The notes below the pieces were generated by a model. The model had not been told where the DNA came from and made no database searches. It saw nothing but the letters and a program-made list of their open reading frames with translations. Below, piece by piece: positions 55,216 to 64,000 of a stretch of 64,000 nucleotides of DNA. Position 1 is the first letter of the stretch. Every line of letters starts with the position of its first letter. The translations under genes were made by a program, and so were the position numbers. Source of the DNA: Bifidobacterium sp. ESL0763 (lineage in GTDB: Bacteria; Actinomycetota; Actinomycetes; Actinomycetales; Bifidobacteriaceae); the NCBI RefSeq assembly GCF_029433395.1, contig NZ_JAQTHW010000002.1:248001-312000 (forward strand). The letters run 5' to 3'.

Positions 55216-56724
55216 TCACCGACTCTCCTGCCGCCCGCGTCGCGCCGTGTTGGCGATCAGGAACGGTGCGGCGTCCAGGGTGATCTGGCCGTCGCCCGCC
55301 ACGTAGCCGTCGATGGCGATGACGCCGCGGATGCGACGGGGCCGGCCGTCGAAGGTCGGGCTGGTGCGCGGGGCGGGGGAGAAGCGCAGAGTGCCGTCCA
55401 CGCTCAGTCCGCTGCGCAGGTACTTTGGCTGATGTGGCGTCTGCGGCTTCGGGGCGGCGGAGTCGGATTCGGAGATGTCCGATTTGTCGCTGGTGCCGGG
55501 TTCATCGTCGGTGACGGAATCGGTGGTGTCGTCGCCGACGGCCGCGGTGTTGGCATCGTCCGAAACGGCTGAGTCGGACGACGCCTCGACATGGTCGGGA
55601 TTGCTCGGGGAGTCGCCATTCATGGTCGGTTGCGAAGGTTCCGGTGACGCCGATGAGACCGAATCGTCGGAGGCGTTTGTGGTACTCGGGCCATTCGGCG
55701 CATCCGGTTCCTCTGAATCGTTCGAGGATTCCGCGGCCTCCGAAGGTTCCGTGGATGTCGAAGTGTCGGCAAATCCTGAATCATCGAGGGTTTCCGATTC
55801 ATTCAATCCATTTGATTCATGCGAGTCGTTCGCGTCGTCCAGATCGTTCGTCGACGCCTCATTGGCGGACCCGCCATCATCCGCGGCGCGGTGGTGGGCC
55901 ACGACGGGCTTGCGCCCACCGAAATCGTAGTCGGGCACGCCTTCGGGGCCTGCCAGACGTTCGGCGAGCGTCGGCTTGTGGCTGTGGCTGCCGTTCTCGG
56001 CCTCATCGCCATGGCCCTGGTCATTCTGAACGTCCTGAACACCCTGATCGTCGGAGCTGTTCGAATCGCCCCCGTTGTCCGCGTCGTCGAGGTCATCGCC
56101 GCCGGAATGCGCGCCGCGCCCGAGATGATACTGCTCCTCGGTGATCTTGCCATCGATGAGCAGGCGCGCGTCGCTGGGGATGTCGACGCCCTTCGCGTAG
56201 GCGGAGGCGAGCAGCGACTGCCAGCCCTCGAGCGGCAGATAGCCGTCCTTGACCCCGCTGCGCGCGTCGCCGGAGTAGGTGTGGGCAAGGTCGTCGACCT
56301 TCTCGTTGCCGGGGTTGCCGTTGTGGCCCTTGACCCAGACGAACGTGACCGGGCCCTCGCGTCCGGCGATCTCGGCGTCGATGGCCTTGATCAGCGGCGC
56401 GTTCTTCACCGGCTTCTTCTGCGAGTTCTTCCAGCCGTTCCTCTTCCAGCCCTTGACCCACTTGGTCGAGCAGTTGATGGCGTACTGCGAGTCCGTCTCG
56501 ATGGTCAGTGCCTCCGAGCCGCGATGCGCCCGCAGCGCCTCGAGCACCGCGCACAGCTCGCCGATCTGGTTGGTGCCATTAGTGGCGCCGCCCGCGTCAG
56601 AGTCACCGTCATGCTGGTGGCCCGTGGTCCGTGCCGCGTTCGCCGCGTGGTCCGCCCACGCCCATCCCATCGGCCCGTTGGGGTTGCCCAGCGCGCTGCC
56701 GTCCGTCGATACCGTAATTGTCAT
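55216..56724 (-). CDS. rnhA: Ribonuclease HI with long acidic linker and C-terminal domain
   Basis: The first 150 residues are a full RNase HI domain that cuts RNA in RNA-DNA hybrids. The catalytic residues are visible: D in [12 protein letters not shown] in [12 protein letters not shown] in [11 protein letters not shown], and the last acidic residue in KVDDLAH. A very long Asp/Ser/Asn/Glu-rich linker follows (from about residue 215 to 420), then a C-terminal block [14 protein letters not shown] to [18 protein letters not shown]. At 502 residues it is more than three times the usual length. An ATG 6 bp upstream is also possible. Confidence 0.88.
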   Translation of the reverse strand: MTITVSTDGSALGNPNGPMGWAWADHAANAARTTGHQHDGDSDAGGATNGTNQIGELCAVLEALRAHRGSEALTIETDSQYAINCSTKWVKGWKRNGWKNSQKKPVKNAPLIKAIDAEIAGREGPVTFVWVKGHNGNPGNEKVDDLAHTYSGDARSGVKDGYLPLEGWQSLLASAYAKGVDIPSDARLLIDGKITEEQYHLGRGAHSGGDDLDDADNGGDSNSSDDQGVQDVQNDQGHGDEAENGSHSHKPTLAERLAGPEGVPDYDFGGRKPVVAHHRAADDGGSANEASTNDLDDANDSHESNGLNESETLDDSGFADTSTSTEPSEAAESSNDSEEPDAPNGPSTTNASDDSVSSASPEPSQPTMNGDSPSNPDHVEASSDSAVSDDANTAAVGDDTTDSVTDDEPGTSDKSDISESDSAAPKPQTPHQPKYLRSGLSVDGTLRFSPAPRTSPTFDGRPRRIRGVIAIDGYVAGDGQITLDAAPFLIANTARRGRQESR

Positions 56725-56779
56725 AATCATCAGCCTACGGTCTGCCGGCGAAAACGATGGTGACGGCCGGAACATAGGG

Positions 56780-56816
56780 AAACGGACACGATACCGATGG
56801 GATACCGTGTCCGTTT
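56780..56816 (-). terminator. Terminator of pgm
   Basis: AAACGGACACG pairs exactly with CGTGTCCGTTT around a loop that forms a second small stem, giving a T-ended hairpin on the minus strand. Confidence 0.8.
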
Positions 56817-56841
56817 TGTCGTTATTGCGTTTGGCGACGAA

Positions 56842-58518
<1,677 letters not shown>

Positions 58519-58752
58519 GCCTCCATTGTGCCACGTACCCCGTGCCGAAGCGCCCGGCCGTCTGACGGTTGTCCGGTTGGAAACGCGAAGCGAGGGGAGC
58601 GGGCCATGGGGCGCCGAGCCGGGTCCGGTTGCCGACAGCGCGTTTCGAAATGTCATATAAATTCCCCTGTGAGCGCCAAAGCCGCGGCGGCCGGCGCGCC
58701 AACCCTACGATGGGGCGAAAGGGATTCCATCAACCTACAGTTCGGGGCGCCC

Positions 58753-59193
58753 ATGACCTTCTATGGCATCGATTACCTGCAAAACCAACACGGCATCAAC
58801 GAATACGTCCGCTTCTTCGTCATCATCGGCCTGTGCGTGGTGTTCGTCGCGTTCTTCGTGCTCTACCTGCGCCATCGTCTCAAGACCAAATACCGCGACC
58901 TGGGCATCATCGCGCTGCTGCTGGTGGCGCTGGTCTTCGGCGGCGGCTACACGCAGTACCGGCAGAGCGAGACCGCCAGCGCCAAGGCCACGCAGATGGT
59001 CGGCTTCGTCACCCATGTCGCCCGCGAGCGCCACGTCCCCGTGCGCGACGTGCTCGTCAACTCGAAATACCTCAATCAGAACGTCATCGTCAAGATCGGC
59101 GACAAGTTCTACACGGTGACCCTCAACACCGACTACACCGCCTACAAGCTCACCGAGACCCACATGCTCACCGACGTCAAGGAGGAGCGGTGA
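58753..59193 (+). CDS. DUF3290 membrane protein
   Basis: A 146-residue protein opening MTFYGIDYLQNQHGINEYVR, with two membrane helices and a C-terminal soluble domain (VTLNTDYTAYKLTETHML). This matches DUF3290. The family is commonly encoded beside DUF421 (YetF-like) proteins, as here. Function is unknown. The long upstream reading frame overlaps pgm and is not used. Confidence 0.85.
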   Translation: MTFYGIDYLQNQHGINEYVRFFVIIGLCVVFVAFFVLYLRHRLKTKYRDLGIIALLLVALVFGGGYTQYRQSETASAKATQMVGFVTHVARERHVPVRDVLVNSKYLNQNVIVKIGDKFYTVTLNTDYTAYKLTETHMLTDVKEER

Positions 59194-59225
59194 ACGCGCC
59201 TGCCGGCAGGCCGCCGCTCCCTTCC

Positions 59226-59315
59226 GCTGGAAATCGGACAATTCTGCTAGAAAACGTACGTTTCGGCGGTCGAAAACATACGAAAACTCGCAGGACTGTC
59301 CGATTTCCAGCAGGA
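59226..59315. repeat. Nested palindrome, copy 2, with 15-bp outer arms
   Basis: Outer arms GCTGGAAATCGGACA (59226-59240) and its exact complement (59297-59311) enclose an inner hairpin (GAAAACGTACGTTT region) like copy 1 at 14105-14171. It sits between the two genes of a likely operon. Confidence 0.75.
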
Positions 59316-59393
59316 CCATGCTCACTTCGGTAAGGGGCGATTGGCCGCGCCACCGTCTCACGCTCATTGGCATAACAAGTAAAAGGAGCCATC

Positions 59394-60029
59394 ATGCTCA
59401 TCAGCACCACACTCATCGTCAAGCTCGTCGTGGGCATCGCCTTCCTGATCGTCCACATCAACCTCTTCGGCAAGTCCAACCTCGCGCCCACCAGCGCCAT
59501 GGACCAGATCCAGAACTATGTGCTCGGCGCCATCATCGGCGGCGTGATCTACAACGAGCAGATCAGCGTGCTCCAGTTCGTCTTCGTGCTGGTCACCTGG
59601 ACGCTGCTGTGCATGATCATCAAGGTCGGCAAGGAGAACAGCCGGCTGGTCAAGCGCGTCATCGACGGCCGGCCGGTCATGCTCATCTCGCATGGCTTGG
59701 TGGACGTCGCCACCTGCATGCGCAACGGCGTCTCGGCCAGCGACCTGATGCTGAAGCTGCGCTCGCAGGGCGTCTACGAGACCTCCAAGGTGCTCAAGGC
59801 CTACTTCGAGCAGAACGGCCAGCTCACCGTCATCTGCTACGGCGACGAGACGCTGCGCCTGCCGCTGGTCGTCGACGGGCAGGTCGACGCCGACGTGCTC
59901 GAGGCCATCGGCCACGACAGGGAGTGGCTGGAAGGCGAGGTCGCGCGGCGCGGCTTCGACGGGGTGAAGGCGGTCTACCTGGGCGAATACGTCAAGGGCG
60001 GGCTCGAGCTCACCGGATACGCCAAGTGA
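59394..60029 (+). CDS. DUF421 (YetF-like) membrane protein
   Basis: A 211-residue protein with three N-terminal membrane helices and the DUF421 soluble domain (SRLVKRVIDGRPVMLISHG, ASDLMLKLRSQGVYETSKVL). SD AAAAGGAG precedes the ATG. It pairs with the upstream DUF3290 gene, a known neighbourhood. Biochemical function is unknown. Confidence 0.9.
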   Translation: MLISTTLIVKLVVGIAFLIVHINLFGKSNLAPTSAMDQIQNYVLGAIIGGVIYNEQISVLQFVFVLVTWTLLCMIIKVGKENSRLVKRVIDGRPVMLISHGLVDVATCMRNGVSASDLMLKLRSQGVYETSKVLKAYFEQNGQLTVICYGDETLRLPLVVDGQVDADVLEAIGHDREWLEGEVARRGFDGVKAVYLGEYVKGGLELTGYAK

Positions 60030-60270
60030 CCGGCGATGTTTGGAGTGGCGTTGGGCGAGGGCTTCCTTCGACAGTGTTGGTTTATGGACAGTTGGCGTTG
60101 TCTCGCGTCAGTATTTTTGCGATATTGGGACAATAGTGACGATTATGGTATCCAGCTGTCATTATTTTTGCGTTACTGTGTGAATACTGTCTGCAGGGGC
60201 AGCGCGGGAAGGCTGTCGCGTACGCCTTCGGCACTAGCTCGCCGGGGTAGGGCATGCGGCTTGGCCGGTA

Positions 60271-61368
60271 CTAGGCGAGGGCGTCCTTCGACGGCACGCG
60301 CACGCACAGCGACTTGGGTTCGATGGTGAAGCGGATGTGGTCGGACTCGCCGAGCATGTCGCCGTCGACCTCGGCCAGGGCCGGCTTCTCGAGGCGCACC
60401 TCGGCGCTCACGCCCTGGATCTGGTCCATGGTGGAGTTGGTGGAGATGGGGCTCTGCTGTGCCTTGCCGGTGATGGTCTGGTGCATCACGTCGCCGAAGA
60501 GGTTCGCCCAGCCGAGGATGCCGCCGGAGGTGTCGATGATCTCGAAATCGAGCCGGCCGTCGTCGAAGGAGGCGTCGGGCATCAGCGAGAACATCGGGAT
60601 CTGGCCGCAATTGCCGGCCAGCATGGTGCGGAAATGCACGTTGGTGATGGTGCGGGCGGTGTCGTCGTCGCTGGTGATGGTGATCGTGCCGCGGTACTTC
60701 GGCGCGAAGAGGTGCTTCATGGCCCCGGCGAAATAGGCCAGCCAGCTGATGTTGTTCTTGAGCTGCGGGTCGGTGTCGTCGATCATGTCGGCGTCGAAGC
60801 CGATGCCCGCGATGATGAGGAACGCGTGGGCGTGGTCGTCGGCGGGACGGTCGAGCAACGCCATGCGGCCCATGTCTACCAGGCGCTCGCCGCGCGAGGT
60901 CGCCACCGTCAGCGCCGCCTCGATGTCGTCGATCGGGATGCCCATGTTGCGCGCGAAGAGGTTGCCGGTGCCGATGGGGACGATGCCCAGGATGTGGCCG
61001 GTGCCGCCCACGGCGCTCGCCACCGTGCGCACCGTGCCGTCGCCGCCCACGGCCACCAGCACGTCGGCGCCGTGCTCCAGGGCCTCGAGGGCGCAGACCC
61101 GTCCGTCGCGCTCCAGCGTCGTCTCGATGAATTCGATGTCGGCGATGCCATGCTGCTTGCAGAAGCGCTCGATGTAGAGCCGCGCGCGCTGCGCCTGGGG
61201 CTTGGAGGGGTTGACGATGAAGGCGTAACGGACCTGGTCGCCATGGCGTTCCCTGAGTTTCCGGGCCCTGCGCCAGCGTTTCCAGCCACGCCAGGCCAAC
61301 GCCGCGGCGGCCACGAGCACACATGCTGCGAGCAGGACGGCGATGACGATAAGCGCAGTGCGAGACAT
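60271..61368 (-). CDS. Diacylglycerol/lipid kinase family protein
   Basis: A 365-residue protein with one N-terminal membrane helix, then a DAGK catalytic domain. Nucleotide-binding motifs are AVGGDGTVRTVA and VPIGTGNLFARNMGI. The C-terminal half has the family double-sandwich (LMPDASFDDGRLDFEIID and a final EPKSLCVRVP). It phosphorylates diacylglycerol or a related lipid; the exact substrate is unknown. The 241-bp gap before it (60030-60270) is AT-rich with two TATTTTTGCG stretches and no gene. Confidence 0.88.
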   Translation of the reverse strand: MSRTALIVIAVLLAACVLVAAAALAWRGWKRWRRARKLRERHGDQVRYAFIVNPSKPQAQRARLYIERFCKQHGIADIEFIETTLERDGRVCALEALEHGADVLVAVGGDGTVRTVASAVGGTGHILGIVPIGTGNLFARNMGIPIDDIEAALTVATSRGERLVDMGRMALLDRPADDHAHAFLIIAGIGFDADMIDDTDPQLKNNISWLAYFAGAMKHLFAPKYRGTITITSDDDTARTITNVHFRTMLAGNCGQIPMFSLMPDASFDDGRLDFEIIDTSGGILGWANLFGDVMHQTITGKAQQSPISTNSTMDQIQGVSAEVRLEKPALAEVDGDMLGESDHIRFTIEPKSLCVRVPSKDALA

Positions 61369-61369
61369 G

Positions 61370-61859
61370 GTTACATTGTGGCGCGATACGGTGACCGTTG
61401 TCTGGGAAAGGAAGAAAAACGAACGAATCTTACACGTCTGTCCGCTGCGGTCGTCGCTTCGCGTTCCGTTGGCGTATAAGCGTTCCGGGGTGGCGTGCCG
61501 GTTCGCTTCGGCGGCGTCTCACTATTCGTCGCCGTGCTGTCGCGGGCGGTGAAGTTTTCCTATACTGTCAACCATGTTCGAGATGAGGACCGAAGCCAGC
61601 GCCATGGCCACCGCCATGCCTGGCTCGTCGATTGCCCTCCGGCCGTGCGCCATCGTCGTGGGTCGCTGAGGCCGGCGGGCGCATAGGACGATCGCTCCCA
61701 CGATGTTTTTCGATGATTTCCGATTGATTTGCGCGGATCGCGCCGGTACTGTGCGTTGAGTCACATGGCCCCTCGATCCGCCCCACAGTGAGATATGATG
61801 TTTTGCCCCGTATCGGCCGACGGTTTCGAAAGTGGCCATACCGGGGCGGGTTGCGCAGG
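61370..61859. other. Gene-poor stretch upstream of a permease
   Basis: About 490 bp between divergent genes. It contains a short candidate leader reading frame (61574-61669) preceded by TATACT. Otherwise I see no RNA motif or repeat. Confidence 0.5.
61574..61669 (+). CDS. Candidate 31-residue leaderless peptide
   Basis: ATG 61574 lies 7 nt after a TATACT hexamer, as in leaderless mRNAs. The peptide has four Met in its first 15 residues (MFEMRTEASAMATAM). It lies about 190-330 bp before an amino acid permease and could be a leader, but chance is not excluded. Confidence 0.25.
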   Translation: MFEMRTEASAMATAMPGSSIALRPCAIVVGR

Positions 61860-63389
61860 ATGAAGGCGGCGGAACCGATGGATTTGGTAAGGAAAAGCGG
61901 CATTGCCATGACGACACCACAGAATCGCCCGATGCGGCGGCAGGCGGACGGCGCCCGGACGCAGGGAACGCGGGTGACGTTGCGCGCGGCCAATGAGAAC
62001 GCGGGCAACGACGTGAACGACGACGTGAACAAGGTAAAGGACAACGTGAACGCGAAGGTGAAAGTCGGCGTGAACCCCAAGGGCGCGGCCGATGCCGCCG
62101 CCGATGGCGCCGACGGCGGGGAGGCCCGCGCGATGAAATGGCACGGCCAGGACGTGCGCTGGATGCTGAGCCTCTTCGGCACGGCGATCGGCGCGGGCGT
62201 GCTCTTCCTGCCGATCGACGTGGGCGGAACCGGCGTCATCGGCCTGCTGCTCATGCTGGCCATGGCCTATCCATTGGCTTATTTCGCGCACCGGGCGATG
62301 TGCCGCTTCGTGCTCTCCGCGCGCGACCCCGACGACGACATCACCGATGTGGTGGAGCAGCATTTCGGATTCGGGCCGGGCATGGCCTTCACGGTCGTCT
62401 ATTTCGTGGAGGTGCTGGTCATCCTGCTGATGTACTCGGTCTCCATCGTCAACACGGCCGAAAGCTTCATCGTCAACCAGCTGCACATGCACGCCCCGCC
62501 GCGTGCGCTGCTCTCGCTGCTGCTGGTCGGCGCCTTGATCCTCATCGTGTCGTGCGGCACCGGGGTGGTCACCCGCGTGATGAGCTGGCTGACCTGGCCG
62601 GTGCTGGCCGTGCTAGTGGCCTTCGCGCTCTACCTGGTGCCCCACTGGAACGCCTCCATGCTCACCAGCGTCCCGAGGAACGCGTCCGGCGGGCTCGATG
62701 CCGGTTCCCTGGCGCTCGGGCTGTGGCTGTTGGTGCCGGTCATCGTGCTCACCTTCGACCACTCCGCCATCGTCTCCTCCTTCTCCGTCAACGTGCGCCG
62801 GCGCTATGGCCGGTTCGCGGACCGCAAGGTCGGGGCGATCCTCAAGGCCGGCGAGCCGCTTATGGTCACCGTCGTGCTCTTCTTCGTGATCAGCGGCGAC
62901 CTCGCCCTCACGCCCGCGGACCTCGCTCGGGCCAAGGCGCAGAACGTCTCCATCCTCAGCTACCTGGCCAACGTGCTCGACACCCCGGCCATCTCGTGGA
63001 TCGCCTCGATCACCGCGTTCATCTGCATCTTCAAGGCGTTCCTCGGCCACTACCTCGGCGTGGAGGAGGGCTTCGGCGGCGTGATCCGCAAGGTGGCCCA
63101 CATCCGCCACCGCGTCATCGAACGCAGGGTGCTGCGCCCGGTAGTCAACGTGGTGATGTTCCTCGCCTGCTGGATGGTGGCCTGGGCCAACCCCTCGGTG
63201 ATTAGCATGATCGAGACGATGGCCGGACCGCTGATCGCCTTCATCCTGTTGCTGCTGCCGATGTACGGCATCCACCGGATCCCCGCGCTCAAAAAGTATG
63301 CCGGCCGAGCCAGCAACGTGTTCATCACGCTCGTCGGCCTCGTGGCGGTCAGCGCCATCTTCTACAACATCGCCGCGCTGTTCGTGTGA
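61860..63389 (+). CDS. HAAAP-family amino acid permease (serine/threonine type)
   Basis: About 509 residues with eleven membrane helices. The first helix and loop (LSLFGTAIGAGVLFLPIDV, then AMAYPLAYFAHRAMCRF) are characteristic of the hydroxy/aromatic amino acid permease family, closest to SdaC/TdcC-like serine or threonine transporters. The start is uncertain: ATGs at 61788, 61860, 61878 and 61908 are in frame and none has a strong ribosome-binding site. The cytoplasmic N-terminus has an Asn/Val/Lys-rich repeat (NDVNDDVNKVKDNVNAKV). Confidence 0.85.
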   Translation: MKAAEPMDLVRKSGIAMTTPQNRPMRRQADGARTQGTRVTLRAANENAGNDVNDDVNKVKDNVNAKVKVGVNPKGAADAAADGADGGEARAMKWHGQDVRWMLSLFGTAIGAGVLFLPIDVGGTGVIGLLLMLAMAYPLAYFAHRAMCRFVLSARDPDDDITDVVEQHFGFGPGMAFTVVYFVEVLVILLMYSVSIVNTAESFIVNQLHMHAPPRALLSLLLVGALILIVSCGTGVVTRVMSWLTWPVLAVLVAFALYLVPHWNASMLTSVPRNASGGLDAGSLALGLWLLVPVIVLTFDHSAIVSSFSVNVRRRYGRFADRKVGAILKAGEPLMVTVVLFFVISGDLALTPADLARAKAQNVSILSYLANVLDTPAISWIASITAFICIFKAFLGHYLGVEEGFGGVIRKVAHIRHRVIERRVLRPVVNVVMFLACWMVAWANPSVISMIETMAGPLIAFILLLLPMYGIHRIPALKKYAGRASNVFITLVGLVAVSAIFYNIAALFV

Positions 63390-63893
63390 GGCGGACGCGT
63401 CGGTGGCCTTGCCGCCGGTCCTCTTAGGCGTGCGGTCACGCTTTCCCGGCATGGCGCAGGTCGCCCGTCCCGGCGTTCCGTCCTGACGCCTGCGCTCGTT
63501 GCCGCGCCGCGGTGGGGCCGCTCTCCTCGCTCTGCGCAACGGGCCGCGTCTCACTATGTGTCGGTGGGGTTGCCTTTCCCCCGTTTGCGGTTAAGGTTGT
63601 CGCTATGTTCGGTTTGACAACGCAATCAGGCGTCGCGGCGGTGGCCGCGCGCCGTCTCGGTGTTGCCCAAACCTTGAACGTCTCGCGCTCGGCTCGTCGA
63701 TCGTCGTCTTCGACTGCCGTCAGCAGCGATATCTCGGGTTCGTCGTCTGAACTTCGTTAACACCGCCATATCGCATCCGTGTCGGCAGTCCTCTGCCCGG
63801 TGATGCGTGTGATGTCTTGCTCCATACGGGCAGTGATCCATATCGAAACGGATTCCCCGCAGTATCGAAAGCAAACCATCAGAAAGCGGCATC
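63390..63893. other. Gene-poor stretch
   Basis: About 500 bp. TTGCCT and TAAGGT (16-bp gap) resemble a promoter just before ATG 63605, which opens a 51-residue Ser/Arg/Ala-rich reading frame. No family is recognised and nothing else stands out. Confidence 0.45.
63605..63760 (+). CDS. Candidate small protein, 51 residues
   Basis: It opens MFGLTTQSGVAAVAARRLG and is Ser/Arg/Ala-rich. A promoter-like pair ends only a few bases before the ATG, suggesting a leaderless mRNA. No homologue is recognised, so it may be spurious. Confidence 0.3.
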   Translation: MFGLTTQSGVAAVAARRLGVAQTLNVSRSARRSSSSTAVSSDISGSSSELR

Positions 63894-64000
63894 ATGTCAC
63901 CATATCCAGAACAACGAGAACGGCCGGAACAGCCGAAGCGACGTCAACGAGCGGCGGAACCGCGAACGCACGGGGCGCGGCCCGACGCGCCGGAGGAGCG
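63894..64000 (+). CDS. Partial gene, Pro/Arg/Glu-rich N-terminus
   Basis: The reading frame opens MSPYPEQRERPEQPKRRQR and stays open to the window edge. Such charged, Pro-rich starts are common on membrane proteins of unknown function in this group. Too little is visible to assign. Confidence 0.5.
   Translation, partial: MSPYPEQRERPEQPKRRQRAAEPRTHGARPDAPEE

Overview
The window looks like a chromosome segment of a Bifidobacterium or close relative (Actinobacteria). The support is high GC, an actinobacterial-type 7Fe ferredoxin next to a DapC-type aminotransferase, a zinc-type rpsN and a lid-less short adenylate kinase. Ribosomal proteins S3, S5 and L17 carry long basic tails, and the 29-residue bS22-type protein is present. 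The species cannot be named from sequence alone.

Layout. 1-12.8 kb holds housekeeping and transport genes: murB, a CAT-type amino acid permease, fdxA, dapC, a winged-helix/DUF559-like protein, a CPBP protease, dinB, an EamA exporter, tRNA-Ser(GCU), a GNAT enzyme and a YigZ-family gene. 13-16.6 kb holds a LRV/HEAT-like protein and a first BspA-like (DUF285) surface protein. 16.8-35 kb is the translation core: rplM-rpsI, then S10-spc-alpha clusters with secY, adk, infA, rpoA and truA. 35-44.2 kb has tRNA-Ser(CGA), a lipoprotein and nusA-infB-rbfA-truB-ribF. 44.4-49.6 kb carries two tandem BspA-like surface protein genes. 49.9-64 kb has a DUF985 cupin gene, a HigBA-type toxin-antitoxin pair, radA, bS22, tpx, rpiA, an RNase HI fusion, pgm, a DUF3290/DUF421 pair, a diacylglycerol-kinase-like gene and a HAAAP-type permease.

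Three non-textbook signals stand out. (1) A family of intergenic arrays is built from one 15-bp arm (consensus GCGTTGAAAAGCAGA) that alternates in orientation with almost constant 16-bp gaps. This gives 46-bp hairpins every 62 bp and one arm every 31 bp, about three helical turns. Arrays lie at about 4.9, 6.2, 7.4-7.8, 17.9 and 33.8 kb. Two of them bracket the winged-helix/DUF559-like gene, and one supplies the stop codon of the CPBP gene. (2) The third surface protein gene is split by a run of nine C on its coding strand, just after the signal peptide. Removing one C restores a 921-residue secreted protein, so this looks like a slipped-strand ON/OFF switch. The same gene has ten 81-bp leucine-rich repeat units. 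(3) Several further intergenic palindromes and degenerate tandem repeats occur, unrelated to known genes.

A further theme is acidic, low-complexity inserts in conserved enzymes (MurB, GNAT, TruB, RibF, RNase HI). All repeat and motif calls were made by reading the sequence. No database search was run.
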